Shown here one piece after another: positions 45,240 to 55,826 of a stretch of 64,000 nucleotides of DNA. The stretch's first letter is position 1; every line of letters begins with the position of its first letter. The notes below the pieces were generated by a model. It had not been told where the DNA came from. It searched no databases and was given only the letters and a program-made list of their open reading frames with translations. The position numbers were made by a program, and so were the translations under genes. Where the stretch lies: the NCBI RefSeq assembly GCF_900111295.1, contig NZ_FOGT01000001.1, positions 124,001 through 188,000 on the forward strand. Direction: 5' to 3'. This stretch comes from Salipaludibacillus aurantiacus. Its GTDB lineage: Bacteria > Bacillota > Bacilli > Bacillales > Salisediminibacteriaceae.

Positions 45240-45719
45240 CTAGTTTTCTCTTGAAAGCGGTTCACTTTGCCACTTCGCTGTAAATATAGGCATAATTTGC
45301 TCTACCTGCTGTTCTATGAGACGTTTGAACTGGCTGGCCTCCAGAGAGTCAGGAGAGGAAGCAGGCATCCACAGAAGTTCATCAGGCAGCTTTTTCTCTG
45401 CCGCTTTCCATTCTGCGTCTGAAGTAACATAGATAATATATTTAAACCCTTCCTGATAAAAATGATTGTCCCAGGCTTTCAAACGCTTTACTCTTTCTTC
45501 CATACTTTCTGAGGTTAGATATGTAAAAGAAGGCAATAAAAAAACACGCCCGGTAAACTGCTTTTCCAAAGATTCGGAAAGGTAGCCCGTAAATTCCCCC
45601 ATGGTAATGATCTGCTTCTCTGATTTTCCCCATTGAAGAGGAATCAGTGGAATAATAGCCGTATCCACGTATTCTCTAGCCTGCTGGTAAGTCTGTATAT
45701 GAGCCTGTGTCCATCTCAT
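45240..45719 (-). CDS. ypiF: YpiF family protein (DUF2487)
   Basis: 159-aa soluble protein of unknown function, identified by length, the MRWTQAHIQTY start and position between ypiB and qcrA. No catalytic motif seen; the WKAAEKKLPDELLW block near 108-121 is typical. ATG 45719 with AAAGGAGTG upstream is preferred over the longer frame to 45758. Confidence 0.85.
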   Translation of the reverse strand: MRWTQAHIQTYQQAREYVDTAIIPLIPLQWGKSEKQIITMGEFTGYLSESLEKQFTGRVFLLPSFTYLTSESMEERVKRLKAWDNHFYQEGFKYIIYVTSDAEWKAAEKKLPDELLWMPASSPDSLEASQFKRLIEQQVEQIMPIFTAKWQSEPLSREN

Positions 45720-45788
45720 AAATGGTAACACTCCTTTAATTTTAACTGAATTCCGCAAATAGATGGTACTAAATGCAAAAGAAAAGCC

Positions 45789-46343
45789 CTACTCTTCCAG
45801 GGCTTTTAATTCAGAATATTTTTTAGCCAAATTAAGAAAAGCTGTTTCGTCTCCGCTCACAAGTGCCTGGTCAATTTCTTTCTCAAGATTTTTAACCCGG
45901 GAGACTCTGAGCGATTCTTCCAAAACCATTTCTGCCAATAAACTGTTTAAATTTTCCTCTTCTTTGTTTACAGGCAGATAAGGGTTTTCTTCCAAAACTG
46001 CCATGTATTGAGGCACTGTCTGTTTATCCTTAAAATTCAACTGGATATAAATATCCTCATTGCGATTGAGCCTTATGTCGTGAAATGATTTTTCCGCATC
46101 CATTGTGACGTGTTGGTTTTTATGAAACGCGAAGGGCACTTGATCAACGTCGTTTGCCGAAATCATCAAAGCTTTTGGACAACATTCCGCCTGCTCTACA
46201 AAGTGAACTCTCTCCATTAAAATATCATCACTCATAAGGAAGTTCAGTAACCAGGCGCACTCCCGCCGCTTCAGCTGATAGGTTTCTAAAAACCACTTTA
46301 AGAAATCCCGCTTATCAATGACTGGAACTGGATTATTCACCAC
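45789..46343 (-). CDS. ypiB: YpiB / ReoY family regulatory factor
   Basis: 184 aa UPF0302 protein. N-terminal helical domain with RRECAWLLNFLMSDD near 27-41 and a C-terminal coiled region (LEKEIDQALVSGDETAFLNLA, near 154-174). The Listeria homologue ReoY, with ReoM and ClpCP, promotes degradation of MurA and so limits peptidoglycan synthesis; ypiB and ypiA act likewise in B. subtilis. Inferred to do the same here, next to ypiA. Confidence 0.87.
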   Translation of the reverse strand: MVNNPVPVIDKRDFLKWFLETYQLKRRECAWLLNFLMSDDILMERVHFVEQAECCPKALMISANDVDQVPFAFHKNQHVTMDAEKSFHDIRLNRNEDIYIQLNFKDKQTVPQYMAVLEENPYLPVNKEEENLNSLLAEMVLEESLRVSRVKNLEKEIDQALVSGDETAFLNLAKKYSELKALEE

Positions 46344-46505
46344 GACCCCTCCCTTTAAATTTAATACCGGGGACAGAAAACTTAAACATTTGACTGAGAC
46401 TTTTCTTAATATAATAACTATTCTCCAATTATTCGAATAATCCTGCTTAAATATCTTATTTTTATTTACTTTTATTACAGGCTGTACTGAACCTATAAGA
46501 AAACC

Positions 46506-47780
46506 TTAATCATTTGGTTTTTTCAGCTCAACCAGCCGCTCTTCGATATCAAATCGGTGAGGCTGCATTAATAAAAGCTCTTCCAATAAACCGATAGCCT
46601 GTTCCTTTTTACCGGCTGCCAAAAAAGCCATTGACGCTTCTTCAACAAGCACCTCATCTTTTGATAAAGAATCAAGGGCCACTTGATAAGATTCTGCAGC
46701 TTCAAGGACATTATCTTCCTCGAACAGGGCCTTCGCCCGGAACTTTTCAAATAACGGATCAAATTCCCCAAAGTCATCAAGGAAAGTTAATAAATCCAAA
46801 ATTGCCTCATAATCTTCTTCATTATTAAAATAGACAAGCAGCTCTTTAACAGCCGAAACATTCGACGGGTTCAAAGCGATTACTTTTTCCAGAAAAGTCT
46901 TTCCTTCTTCATGTTTCCCTTTAGAAAACTGAAGTTTCGCCAATTCAAGATAAAGGTCTTCATTGAATTCATCTTTCTTGATGCCTTCTTCAAGAACTTC
47001 CATCGCTTCTCCCAATTTCTTTTGGGCGATATAAGCTTTAGCCAGATAACTGTATACCGTTGTATAATCAGGGTCCATTTCAATCAGCCTGGTGAACGCC
47101 GATACCGCTGTTTCATAGTCTTCAATCTGTAATGCTGTAAAACCGAATCCAAATAAGCCATCAGGAGTTTCCTCATCTTCGAGCCCTTCCCGGTAATAGG
47201 CTAAGGCATCTTCAAATTCTCCGGTCGCACTGTAGGCTTCAGCCAGTTTAAGTTCAGGCTGTATTGGCAAGTCTTCGGGAAGGCTGCCATTGTGAATCGC
47301 TTTTTTATAATACGAAATGGCCTGCTGATAGTCTCCCCGGTTTAAGTAAAACTCTCCTAATCCGAACTGCAGGACTGCTTCTTCCGGTTCGCTTTTTAAG
47401 GCGTCAATGAGCTTTTGTTCAGCCACTTCTTCGAGTCCTTGAGATTCATACAGGTCAGCTAACAGCAGCTGAGCCTGGACGTAAGCAGGATCTCCATTCT
47501 TTATCTCAGTAAGCATCTCGATTGCTTCGTCTTCTTTTCCTAATTCACTGTAACATTCCGCTGCAAAAGCAAAAAGTTCACCATGATCAGGATACTGAAA
47601 CATCAGTTTTTCAATGATAGTTAGAGCCTTATCTACAAGGCCTAGTTCAAAATAAAGTTCCGCAATGGTCCTTTTTGTTTCGTCATCTGCTGTTTTTTCG
47701 AGGGCTTCAGTTTTCTTCAACCCTTCTTCATGCTGGCCTTGTTCAATTAGCTGGATAGCGTGCGTAAGTTTTTCTTCCAT
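46506..47780 (-). CDS. ypiA: YpiA TPR-repeat protein
   Basis: 424 aa (B. subtilis 423) made of about ten to twelve tetratricopeptide repeats, for example EAVLQFGLGEFYLNRGDYQQ and YTTVYSYLAKAYIAQKKLGE-type units. Soluble scaffold; linked with ReoY in MurA turnover. ATG 47780 with AAAGGAAG upstream is preferred; the longer frame to 47897 runs into the next gene's end. Confidence 0.9.
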   Translation of the reverse strand: MEEKLTHAIQLIEQGQHEEGLKKTEALEKTADDETKRTIAELYFELGLVDKALTIIEKLMFQYPDHGELFAFAAECYSELGKEDEAIEMLTEIKNGDPAYVQAQLLLADLYESQGLEEVAEQKLIDALKSEPEEAVLQFGLGEFYLNRGDYQQAISYYKKAIHNGSLPEDLPIQPELKLAEAYSATGEFEDALAYYREGLEDEETPDGLFGFGFTALQIEDYETAVSAFTRLIEMDPDYTTVYSYLAKAYIAQKKLGEAMEVLEEGIKKDEFNEDLYLELAKLQFSKGKHEEGKTFLEKVIALNPSNVSAVKELLVYFNNEEDYEAILDLLTFLDDFGEFDPLFEKFRAKALFEEDNVLEAAESYQVALDSLSKDEVLVEEASMAFLAAGKKEQAIGLLEELLLMQPHRFDIEERLVELKKPND

Positions 47781-47874
47781 TATAGATGCTTCCTTTCTTT
47801 CGTTCTCTTTTCCCCATTTTATCTCACTTGGCAAAGGAGTCAACAGAACTGCAGGAAACACTTTAATCTTTTTA

Positions 47875-48759
47875 CTATAAATATTTGTGCACAGCATTTA
47901 TAGGAAGAAACTGTTCCGGAATAATTGAATTCAGTTCTCCACCTTCAGCTGCTTCTAAGAACCACCTGGTGCCGGCTTTAACGACTTTTCCTTTTAAAAT
48001 AATGATTTCTGGAAGGAGTATGTGTTCTGCTTCTTTTTTTTCGTTAAAATATAAAAAATAATCTGCGTCACTCCCTGAATCAAAGCTTCCTTTCTTAGGA
48101 TATAAACCAATTCTTTGCAATAAAAGCCTTGAAACCTCCTCTCCTGGTTCTGGCAGATAAAAAAAGCTGTTAATTCTTAAATTTTTGACTGTTTTTTCCC
48201 ATTTACTCCGGGCATATTTTTCATCAGAATTTGATAGAGCAGAATGCTTACAGTCAAAAATGAACATCAGTCTTAAAGGAAAAGCAGCTTCCAGAAGCCT
48301 TTGCCATCTTGTTTTCTCTATTTCTTCCTTTGTTTCAACGTAAAAAAGTATAACCGGTACAGCCATCTTTTTCAGTTTTCTTACCCAGGAAGGAGTAAGC
48401 CGGCGGAGAGAAACCCGGGGCGCATAAATATAATTAACCGGGCAATCCTTCAGCTGAAATCTCGCTTTTTTAAAAACATCTTCAGTATCCGTTTCATATG
48501 TGATAGGAAGTATTCTTATAAATGTCGAAAAACCTGATAACAGCATTCTTTTAATATAGGAGGGGCCATAATTGTCATCAAACCACTCTGCTGCCTCCTT
48601 TTCAAAAGTGACATGGCCAGGCTTCACTTTAAAAGGCTTCGTAATCACCTGCATATCAGAAGATGAATGAGGTGCACAGTACTTAATTACTCCGTTCTCC
48701 ACTTTAACCTGCCTGTTGGATTTCGCGTCGGGGTCCCATACCTCCATTACATATTTCAT
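47875..48759 (-). CDS. unknown protein between aroA and ypiA, amidohydrolase-like but lacking metal ligands
   Basis: 294 aa; no name or family that I recognise. The order of features resembles an amidohydrolase: an N-terminal beta part (VKVENGVIKYCAP), a strand where others have PGFIDxHxH but here PGHVTFEKE, then SGFSTFIRILPITYETDTED, similar to the GGxTTxxDMPN step, and a further alternating alpha/beta region with VPVILFYVETKEE. The HxH pair and later His/Asp ligands are missing, so catalysis by that mechanism is unlikely. B. subtilis has no gene at this place. The start at 48759 has GGAG about 10 bases upstream. Confidence 0.7.
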   Translation of the reverse strand: MKYVMEVWDPDAKSNRQVKVENGVIKYCAPHSSSDMQVITKPFKVKPGHVTFEKEAAEWFDDNYGPSYIKRMLLSGFSTFIRILPITYETDTEDVFKKARFQLKDCPVNYIYAPRVSLRRLTPSWVRKLKKMAVPVILFYVETKEEIEKTRWQRLLEAAFPLRLMFIFDCKHSALSNSDEKYARSKWEKTVKNLRINSFFYLPEPGEEVSRLLLQRIGLYPKKGSFDSGSDADYFLYFNEKKEAEHILLPEIIILKGKVVKAGTRWFLEAAEGGELNSIIPEQFLPINAVHKYL

Positions 48760-48884
48760 ATGAAACCAACTCCGTTTCTTTATAGACAAGCTATGTGGAA
48801 AAAGAGACGGATATGCATCAGAACACAAAAAAGAACTGCCCCTTAGTTTAACTTTGGAGGTCAGCCCTTTTAAAAGTGAGTGAT

Positions 48885-50174
48885 TTATTCACCTGATAAA
48901 TAAGCCAGGTTATTAAAAAAAGATGGGTATGACACGGCGATCGCTTCAGTGTCCTTAACTGTAACAGGTGTACTGGAAATAAGACCGCATAAAGCCATAG
49001 CCATTCCAATACGATGGTCACCGTAACTCTCTACAGTTTCTCCGTGCAGCCCGGTTTTCCCGTGTATAATCATCCCGTCTTCAGTCGGTTCAATAGAAGC
49101 ACCTAATTTTTTTAACTGGTAAACCACTGTGTCAATCCTGTTCGTTTCTTTTACTTTCAGCTCTTCAGCATTTTTAATAACTGTGGTTCCTTCTGCCTGT
49201 GTAGCTAAAACGGCTATAGCAGGAATTTCGTCAATAAGTCTCGGAATAAGGTCTCCGTCTATGGTGACCGAAGACAGGCTGCTGTAGCAGATAGTTAAGT
49301 CTGCTACTGGCTCGCCCCCTAAATGCCGTCTGTTGTTTACAGTGAGGTCAGCACCCATTTGTTCAAGGACATCAATTATACCGGTACGCGTAGGATTCAT
49401 GCCAACGTTTTCCAGTATAATTTCACTCCCCGGCACTATCGCCCCCGCTACCAGCATAAACGCTGCAGAGGAAATGTCCCCGGGCACATGAATCTCCGTT
49501 CCTTTTAAGCTTTGGCCGCCAGTTACGGAAGCAGAGCGATCAGTTATACCGAGAGAAACCCCGAAAGTTTCAAGCATTCGTTCAGTATGGTCGCGCGATT
49601 TAAAGGGTTCTGTCACCTTGGTTTCCCCTCTGGCGTAAAGTCCTGCCAGCAGGATAGAGGATTTTACCTGGGCACTTGCCACCGGAGAAAGGTAGTCAAT
49701 CGCCTTTAATGAGCCGCCTCGAATATGAAGCGGCGTATATGAACCGTATGCGCGCCCGTCTACTTTTGCATTCATCATTTTAAGGGGACCGGTTACTCTT
49801 CCCATTGGCCTTTTAGCGATTGAAGCGTCCCCCACCAGTACGGAAGAAAAATCCTGCCCTGCCAGAATGCCTGAGAGAAGCCGAATTGTCGTGCCAGAGT
49901 TGCCTGCATCCAAAACGTTTTCAGGTTCTCTTAGTCCATGTAGGCCTTTTCCCTCAACGTAGATGTAATCATGCTTTTCCTGTATATCAATACCTAAATC
50001 TTTCATGCAGGAAATCGTACTTAGACAATCTTCACCGTGTAAGAAACCGTATATCCTGGACTCTCCTTCTGCCAGAGAGGCAAACAATACAGCGCGGTGG
50101 CTGATTGATTTATCGCCGGGGATGCGCAAGCTCCCTTTAAGTGTGTGTTTAATAGGTTGTACAGTATTAATCAC
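48885..50174 (-). CDS. aroA: 3-phosphoshikimate 1-carboxyvinyltransferase (EPSP synthase)
   Basis: Sixth step of the shikimate pathway (called aroE in B. subtilis). 429 aa. Substrate-binding [11 protein letters not shown] near 19-29, [12 protein letters not shown] near 88-99 and RPMGRV near 124; C-terminal ETNRI and [10 protein letters not shown]. Last gene of the aromatic supraoperon, 15 bp after tyrA. Confidence 0.96.
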   Translation of the reverse strand: MINTVQPIKHTLKGSLRIPGDKSISHRAVLFASLAEGESRIYGFLHGEDCLSTISCMKDLGIDIQEKHDYIYVEGKGLHGLREPENVLDAGNSGTTIRLLSGILAGQDFSSVLVGDASIAKRPMGRVTGPLKMMNAKVDGRAYGSYTPLHIRGGSLKAIDYLSPVASAQVKSSILLAGLYARGETKVTEPFKSRDHTERMLETFGVSLGITDRSASVTGGQSLKGTEIHVPGDISSAAFMLVAGAIVPGSEIILENVGMNPTRTGIIDVLEQMGADLTVNNRRHLGGEPVADLTICYSSLSSVTIDGDLIPRLIDEIPAIAVLATQAEGTTVIKNAEELKVKETNRIDTVVYQLKKLGASIEPTEDGMIIHGKTGLHGETVESYGDHRIGMAMALCGLISSTPVTVKDTEAIAVSYPSFFNNLAYLSGE

Positions 50175-50189
50175 CAGGTATCTCCTCCT

Positions 50190-51293
50190 CTAAGGGGCTT
50201 CATATGTCTCATACATGTGCTCTGAAAGCTTTGCTTTTGCCAGGGTTAGATCTTCTTCAGACCTGAAACTTAACCTTAGTACCCCCATGATATCTTCACG
50301 GGCCTCTATAATTCTGATGTTAGTAATGCTTATCCCGGATTGGGCCAGAATGGCTGTGACATCAGAGATAACCCCCGGATGGTCCGGTACATCAACGAAC
50401 AAATCATAAAAAGGAAGGAGAGCCCCTTTCTTTTTAGCCGGCAGGTCATCACGGACTGCTTTCGCTTCAGCGAAAAAAGAGTAAATCTGATCCTCGTCTC
50501 TTTCAACGAGCATTTTTTCCACTTCACTCATCATTTGCTTCCAGTCTGCAAGCATCGTCAGCAGTGTTTCTCTATTATGCAGTAAAATATCCCGCCACAT
50601 GCCTGGAGAAGCAGAGGCAATTCGTGTCACATCTCTGAACCCTCCTGCTGCCAGCTGGGAAACAAGCGGTTCTTTTTCCCCGGTTTTTGCAACTTGATGA
50701 ACAAGGCCCGAAGCGATAATATGGGGCAAATGACTGATAAGCCCTGCAAACCTGTCATGTGTCTCAGGATCTAATTCAATAAATTTAGCCCGGGTAGCCT
50801 TCAGGACGTTTTGAAGCTGGATCATTTTAGCAACAGGTATGTCTTCTGTAGGAGTCAGTATGTAAAAGGCATTTTCAAACAGCCTTTCCCTTGATGCTTC
50901 AACACCTGATTTATGGGAACCCGCCATTGGATGCCCACCGATAAAGAACACACCTTTCTCGTTTAAAAGGCTTCCTTTTTCTACGACAGTTTGTTTTGTG
51001 CTCCCTACATCAGTAATCAGGCTCCCTTTTTTTAAAGGCAGGTTTAATAACTCATTTATAACCTGTATAGTGCTTTCAACAGGGGTGGAAATAATGATGA
51101 TATCGGCTTCCGGAGCTTCATCCTCGAGGGAAACCGCTGCATCATCAATTACCTGGAGGCTTTTAGCAAGTTTTCTTGCCTGCGGGTCTATATCGTACCC
51201 GGTGATGGTGGTGCCGGGATAACCCTTTTTTACTGCCAGGGCAAGAGAGCCTCCAATCAGCCCCAGCCCGATAATTAATATCCTTTTACTCAC
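50190..51293 (-). CDS. tyrA: prephenate dehydrogenase with ACT domain
   Basis: Oxidative decarboxylation of prephenate to 4-hydroxyphenylpyruvate for tyrosine. 367 aa. NAD-binding GLGLIGGSLA near 8-17, catalytic region GGHPMAGSHKSGVEA near 119-133, and a C-terminal ACT domain (DVPDHPGVISDVTAIL, near 299-314) for feedback control. Between hisC (10 bp) and aroA. Confidence 0.95.
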   Translation of the reverse strand: MSKRILIIGLGLIGGSLALAVKKGYPGTTITGYDIDPQARKLAKSLQVIDDAAVSLEDEAPEADIIIISTPVESTIQVINELLNLPLKKGSLITDVGSTKQTVVEKGSLLNEKGVFFIGGHPMAGSHKSGVEASRERLFENAFYILTPTEDIPVAKMIQLQNVLKATRAKFIELDPETHDRFAGLISHLPHIIASGLVHQVAKTGEKEPLVSQLAAGGFRDVTRIASASPGMWRDILLHNRETLLTMLADWKQMMSEVEKMLVERDEDQIYSFFAEAKAVRDDLPAKKKGALLPFYDLFVDVPDHPGVISDVTAILAQSGISITNIRIIEAREDIMGVLRLSFRSEEDLTLAKAKLSEHMYETYEAP

Positions 51294-51303
51294 AATGAAC
51301 CTC

Positions 51304-52386
51304 CTAAGCGAGCCAGTCTGTCAGTTCTGCAATTATTTTATCATTTTGTGCCGGTTTACCTAATGTAATTCTTACTGAGGAAGAATATCCTAACGCCTCG
51401 CCGTTTCTTGTAATAAACCCTTTATGGAGTAAGTATTCGAAAATTTCTCCTCCCGGTTTTTCCAGGTCCATTAGTATAAAGTTGGCTTGAGAGGGAAAGT
51501 ATTTAAAATCATTTTCCTTGCAAAAGGTTTCGTATTTTTTCATTTCCCGTGCATTTTTCTCTTGGCAGTCCCGTATGAACTGCTGGTCATCCAGCGCCGC
51601 AGCGGCAGCCGCCTGAGCCATGGAATTAGTATTGAACGGTTCGCGTCCCGGGTCTACAGCCTTAATAAGATCAGAATGGGCCACCCCGTAGCCAACACGC
51701 AGAGAAGCTAAACCGTATGCTTTGGAAAACGTGCGTAAAATGACTAAATTAGGATAGTCTTGAAGTAACGGCAGTGTGTCAGGATAATCAGAAGCTGTGA
51801 CGTATTCAATATAAGCTTCATCACTAACCACAATCACATCTTCCGGCACGTTTCTGATAAACCGTTTAAATTCCTCGTCATTTACATATGTGCCTGTCGG
51901 GTTATTTGGGTTACAGACAAAAACCATTTTAGTATTTTCGTCTATCGCACTGAGCATTGCCTCTAAATCGTGGACGCCGTTCTTAAGAGGGACTTCCTTC
52001 ACCTCGGTCCCTTCTATTACCGCGTTATGCCGGTACTGGGGAAAAGTAGGAGCAGCCGTGACGATATTGTCCTCAGGCGTGAGAACAGATCTGCATAAAA
52101 TTAAAATAACTTCATCTGATCCATTCCCAAAGATCAGCTGATCTTCCTCCACCTGGAGCATAGCCGCTGTTTTCTCTCTTAATACTCTCGCATACCCGTC
52201 TGGATAGACAGCTACATTTTTAAATGAATCCAAGATCGCTTTCTCAACGTCCGGTGAACAGCCATATGGATTCTCATTAGATGCAAGTTTAATTACTTCG
52301 TCAAGTCCCAGTTCTCTTTTTACTTCCTCTATTGGCTTTCCTGGCTGGTAAGGCACAAGATCAACCATCGACGGTTTCACCTTCAT
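51304..52386 (-). CDS. hisC: histidinol-phosphate / aromatic aminotransferase
   Basis: PLP enzyme acting in histidine, tyrosine and phenylalanine synthesis; in B. subtilis this one gene serves all three. 360 aa. [10 protein letters not shown] near 162-171, SDEAYIEY near 196 and the PLP lysine in [16 protein letters not shown] near 222-237. ATG 52386 with GGAGGGG upstream is preferred over 52410. Confidence 0.93.
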   Translation of the reverse strand: MKVKPSMVDLVPYQPGKPIEEVKRELGLDEVIKLASNENPYGCSPDVEKAILDSFKNVAVYPDGYARVLREKTAAMLQVEEDQLIFGNGSDEVILILCRSVLTPEDNIVTAAPTFPQYRHNAVIEGTEVKEVPLKNGVHDLEAMLSAIDENTKMVFVCNPNNPTGTYVNDEEFKRFIRNVPEDVIVVSDEAYIEYVTASDYPDTLPLLQDYPNLVILRTFSKAYGLASLRVGYGVAHSDLIKAVDPGREPFNTNSMAQAAAAAALDDQQFIRDCQEKNAREMKKYETFCKENDFKYFPSQANFILMDLEKPGGEIFEYLLHKGFITRNGEALGYSSSVRITLGKPAQNDKIIAELTDWLA

Positions 52387-52428
52387 CTTTAACCCCTCCA
52401 CTGCTAACATTCTTTACCCTCTATACTA

Positions 52429-53226
52429 TTACGAAATGAGATCTTGTACAAACACTTTTATTTCCTGAAGCGCTTCCTTTTTCGTTTTTTTGTCTTTTAA
52501 TTCTTGCTGGCGTTCCGAAATGAATTTGACAAGAGCGCTTCCGACAATAACCCCATCGGATATACCCTGAAAATAGCGGACATGCTCTCTCGTGGATATG
52601 CCAAAACCTGCCAGAACAGGGACTTGAGCCGTTTTTTTAAGTTCGCTGATATTAGAGGCTAATAAGTCAGAGAAACTCTCACGTGTGCCAGTTACTCCGA
52701 GTGAAGTAACGTAGTATAAAAACCCATCACCTAAACGGCTGATTTTTTCCATCCTATGGTTGGAGCTGGGAGCGATTAAAGAGATTAAAGAGATACCTTC
52801 CTCATTACAAAGCTTTCTAAGTTCATCACTCTCTTCAAAAGGCAGGTCAGGAATGAGCAGACCGTCAACGTCTGCTTTTTTCATCTCCGATATTAATTCA
52901 TTGAAACCTAAAGATAAAACGGGATTAATATACGTAAATAGCACAACAGGTATTTCTAAACCTTTCTCCCGTGCCTCTTTTAATCCTTGAAGGGCTTTTC
53001 TCAGACAGCCCCCGCCTTTTCTTGACTGCTCGCCGGCTTCCTGGATTACCGGACCGTCGGCAAGCGGATCACTGAATGGAACCCCCCACTCTACAGCATC
53101 AACACCGGAGTCCTGTAATGTCAGAGCAATATCAATAGAGGACTCATAACTAGGATGGCCGCTCATAATATACGGCACGAATTTGCTTTTTTTACTTTGA
53201 AATTCAGTGTCATTTAATCTGTTCAT
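52429..53226 (-). CDS. trpA: tryptophan synthase alpha chain
   Basis: Cleaves indole-3-glycerol phosphate and passes indole to TrpB. 265 aa TIM barrel. Catalytic Glu in [17 protein letters not shown] (near 41-57) and Asp in GLLIPDLP near 125-132 (E49/D60-type pair). Overlaps trpB by 4 bp (ATGA), which favours complex assembly. Confidence 0.96.
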   Translation of the reverse strand: MNRLNDTEFQSKKSKFVPYIMSGHPSYESSIDIALTLQDSGVDAVEWGVPFSDPLADGPVIQEAGEQSRKGGGCLRKALQGLKEAREKGLEIPVVLFTYINPVLSLGFNELISEMKKADVDGLLIPDLPFEESDELRKLCNEEGISLISLIAPSSNHRMEKISRLGDGFLYYVTSLGVTGTRESFSDLLASNISELKKTAQVPVLAGFGISTREHVRYFQGISDGVIVGSALVKFISERQQELKDKKTKKEALQEIKVFVQDLIS

Positions 53227-55052
53227 TCTATTTCCTCCCCTAATGCGTCCTGAATCGTATGAACATCCTTATCGCCACGCCCGGATAAACAGACGAGAAT
53301 AATGTCATCCTTAGACATGCCAGGGGCTTTCTTCTTCACATAGGCTAAAGCATGGGCTGTTTCAATGGCCGGCAGGATCCCTTCAAACCGGCATAAATCT
53401 TCCAATGCTTCTAATGCTTCTTTATCAGTGACTGCCTCATAATTAACCCGCCCTGTGTCACGCAAATGGGCATGTTCAGGACCTATCCCGGGGTAATCGA
53501 GCCCTGCAGAAATGGAATACGGTTCTGTAATATTTCCATCTTCATCCTGGAGAAGGTAAGACAGTGATCCGTGAAGCACCCCTTTTCTTCCTTTTGATAA
53601 GGTAGCCGCGTGCTCTGGTGTGTCAATCCCTTTTCCGGCTGCTTCCACTCCGGTTAGTTTTACTTCGTCTTCTATAAATGGATAAAAAATACCCATGGCA
53701 TTACTTCCTCCGCCTACACAGGCAACTACTTCATCAGGAAGTTTACCTGTTCTTTCACTCAGCTGCCTTTTACTCTCCTCTCCTATAATGCTCTGAAAAT
53801 CTCTTACCATCATAGGGTACGGGTGGGGACCCACTACACTTCCTATTAAATAAAATGTATCATGAACGTTAGCCACCCAATGCCGGATTGCCTCATTTGT
53901 TGCATCTTTGAGAGTTTTTCCGCCTGAATGAACTTCTATGACTTCAGCGCCGAGAAGCCTCATGCGAAATACGTTTAATTCCTGGCGCTTTATATCTTCT
54001 GCGCCCATAAAAACTTTGCACGTCAACCCAAATCTTGCAGCCACCGTCGCAGAAGCCACCCCATGCTGGCCTGCTCCTGTTTCAGCAATGATCTGGGTTT
54101 TTCCCATTCTTTTTGCGAGAAGAGCCTGGGCAAGAGCATTATTAATTTTATGAGCCCCTGTATGATTTAAATCTTCTCTTTTTAGAAAGATCTGCGCTCC
54201 TCCGTAATGGGCTGATAACTGCCCGGCGTAAGACAAGGCTGTAGGACGGCCTGAATACTCCTTCATTTCTTTATGAAGTTCCTTTGCAAATTCAGGGTCA
54301 TTTTTTATTGAATCATAAGCTTCTTCCAGTTCTTCTAACGCATACATAAGCGTTTCAGGAACGTATTTTCCTCCAAAAGGTCCGAACCGGCCTAAATGGT
54401 CAGGAGCCTGATATGTTTTGCTCACTGCTTTTTTCATTTCTGACATCTTCCTTTCGTCCTTTTTCCCGTCTGTCTCAATTCCTGACGAGACATCAATTCC
54501 TGAAGGCTTATAAGCCAGCAACTTATAAATATTATCTGTATTCACACCGCCTGCGATTAAACAGGGAACACCTTGGCGTTCTGCTTCCCTCGTATAGGCG
54601 GGAACAGCTTCCCAGTCAAATTGCCGGCCGGTTCCCCCCCAGGCTCCGGAAGTTTTTGTATCAATGACATATCCATCAGCTGTACCCTCATACTTTGCCA
54701 TCTCATTTACTGCTTCTTTATGATGATGCAGCGTTTTATAAACCTGCGCTCCACTTGCAGATTTTATTGCTTTAAGTTCCTCAGGCGGTTCAGTGCCGTG
54801 ACACTGAACGATATGAAGCCCTGCTGTTTTAACTGTCTCTAATACTTGTTCTGCAGGGGCGTTAACAAACACACCTGTAAGTTTTTGGCCGGGATATGGC
54901 TGCTTATTCCTTTGCCATAACGCGACTTCTTCAGAGTTGACTTGCCGTTTACCCGAAGCAAAAATGAAGCCCAGCATATCTGCTCCCGATTCAACTCCTT
55001 TTAAATAATCCTGCTCACATCTCATTCCGCAAAATTTGAGAGCTGTTTTCAT
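53223..55052 (-). CDS. trpFB: TrpF-TrpB fusion: phosphoribosylanthranilate isomerase plus tryptophan synthase beta
   Basis: One reading frame of 609 codons covers two enzymes usually separate in Bacillus. TrpF (about 1-213): catalytic Cys8 (KFCGM) and Asp131 (VIDTKTSG), ending with the last barrel helix [13 protein letters not shown]. TrpB (from about 216): HTGAHKINN with PLP Lys302, catalytic Glu324 in AETGAGQHG and the phosphate loop GGGSNAMG. TrpF's final helix runs straight into TrpB's [13 protein letters not shown] with no stop or frameshift. ATG codons 203 and 206 lie behind AAAGGAAG and could also start a free TrpB. No domain is damaged, so both activities are expected. Confidence 0.9.
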   Translation of the reverse strand: MKTALKFCGMRCEQDYLKGVESGADMLGFIFASGKRQVNSEEVALWQRNKQPYPGQKLTGVFVNAPAEQVLETVKTAGLHIVQCHGTEPPEELKAIKSASGAQVYKTLHHHKEAVNEMAKYEGTADGYVIDTKTSGAWGGTGRQFDWEAVPAYTREAERQGVPCLIAGGVNTDNIYKLLAYKPSGIDVSSGIETDGKKDERKMSEMKKAVSKTYQAPDHLGRFGPFGGKYVPETLMYALEELEEAYDSIKNDPEFAKELHKEMKEYSGRPTALSYAGQLSAHYGGAQIFLKREDLNHTGAHKINNALAQALLAKRMGKTQIIAETGAGQHGVASATVAARFGLTCKVFMGAEDIKRQELNVFRMRLLGAEVIEVHSGGKTLKDATNEAIRHWVANVHDTFYLIGSVVGPHPYPMMVRDFQSIIGEESKRQLSERTGKLPDEVVACVGGGSNAMGIFYPFIEDEVKLTGVEAAGKGIDTPEHAATLSKGRKGVLHGSLSYLLQDEDGNITEPYSISAGLDYPGIGPEHAHLRDTGRVNYEAVTDKEALEALEDLCRFEGILPAIETAHALAYVKKKAPGMSKDDIILVCLSGRGDKDVHTIQDALGEEIE

Positions 55053-55055
55053 TTT

Positions 55056-55826
55056 TCATCCCTCCGTATTGAACAGGGAGCGTAAAAAGGCCTGTTTATT
55101 ATCACTTTTCATAAATCCTTCTCCAACCAGAAGACCGTTCACGTTTTCGTTCAAAAGAAAGTCGACGTCTTTCTTACTATGGATTCCACTTTCACTGATT
55201 AACAAAGCATTCTCCGGAATAAGAGGACGCAGGCTGCTCGTAATTGAAAGATCTGTTTTAAAGGTAGATAAATCTCTGTTATTAATCCCTATTAACCGGG
55301 GTGTAACATGGGCCAGCACTTTTTCAAGCTCGGCTTCATTATGAACTTCCACTAATACTTCCATGCCGAGTGATTCAGCCTGAGCATGCAGCTCTGCAAG
55401 CTGGGAACCTTCTAAAATAGCTGCTATTAATAAGATAGCATCCGACCCGATCCTCTCAGAAAACGTAACTTGTTTTTCATCTATAATAAAATCTTTCCTT
55501 AAAATGGGAAGGCTCACTTCTTTTTTTATATTAGTCAGATAACTGGCATGCCCCTGGAAAAATTCCTCATCAGTTAAAACGGAGATCCCCGCTGCCCCAA
55601 TTCTTTCATACTCTTTTGCAATCGTTACAGGTTGGAAATCACTAGTTAACAGCCCTTTTGACGGGCTTGCTTTTTTAACCTCAGCGATAATTCCTAATGG
55701 ATGCCTCGAATGTTCAATTGATTGACAGAGAGACACGGGCGGTTTAGTTACAAGTCGTTCTCCTGGCACAGCCAGCGATTCTGTCTCTTTTTTCTTCTTT
55801 TCAACAATCCGGTCTAAGACGCTCAT
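55056..55826 (-). CDS. trpC: indole-3-glycerol phosphate synthase
   Basis: Closes the indole ring. 256 aa TIM barrel. Catalytic Lys/Glu regions: AEVKKASPSKG near 48-58 and ILRKDFIID near 106-114, with NNRDLSTF near 181 and SESGI near 211. Overlaps trpD by 4 bp and lies 3 bp before trpFB. Confidence 0.96.
   Translation of the reverse strand: MSVLDRIVEKKKKETESLAVPGERLVTKPPVSLCQSIEHSRHPLGIIAEVKKASPSKGLLTSDFQPVTIAKEYERIGAAGISVLTDEEFFQGHASYLTNIKKEVSLPILRKDFIIDEKQVTFSERIGSDAILLIAAILEGSQLAELHAQAESLGMEVLVEVHNEAELEKVLAHVTPRLIGINNRDLSTFKTDLSITSSLRPLIPENALLISESGIHSKKDVDFLLNENVNGLLVGEGFMKSDNKQAFLRSLFNTEG

Noticed and set aside
46344-46505. Small gene in the AT-rich gap between ypiA and ypiB
   Set aside because: No open frame with a ribosome site; I see nothing there.
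48828-48868. Terminator after aroA
   Set aside because: A T run is present but the stem has several mismatches, so I do not list it as a feature.
54420-54470. Frameshift or lost stop as the cause of the trpFB fusion
   Set aside because: Considered because separate genes are usual, but the frame is continuous on both sides with full-length, well-conserved domains. It cannot be excluded without reads.
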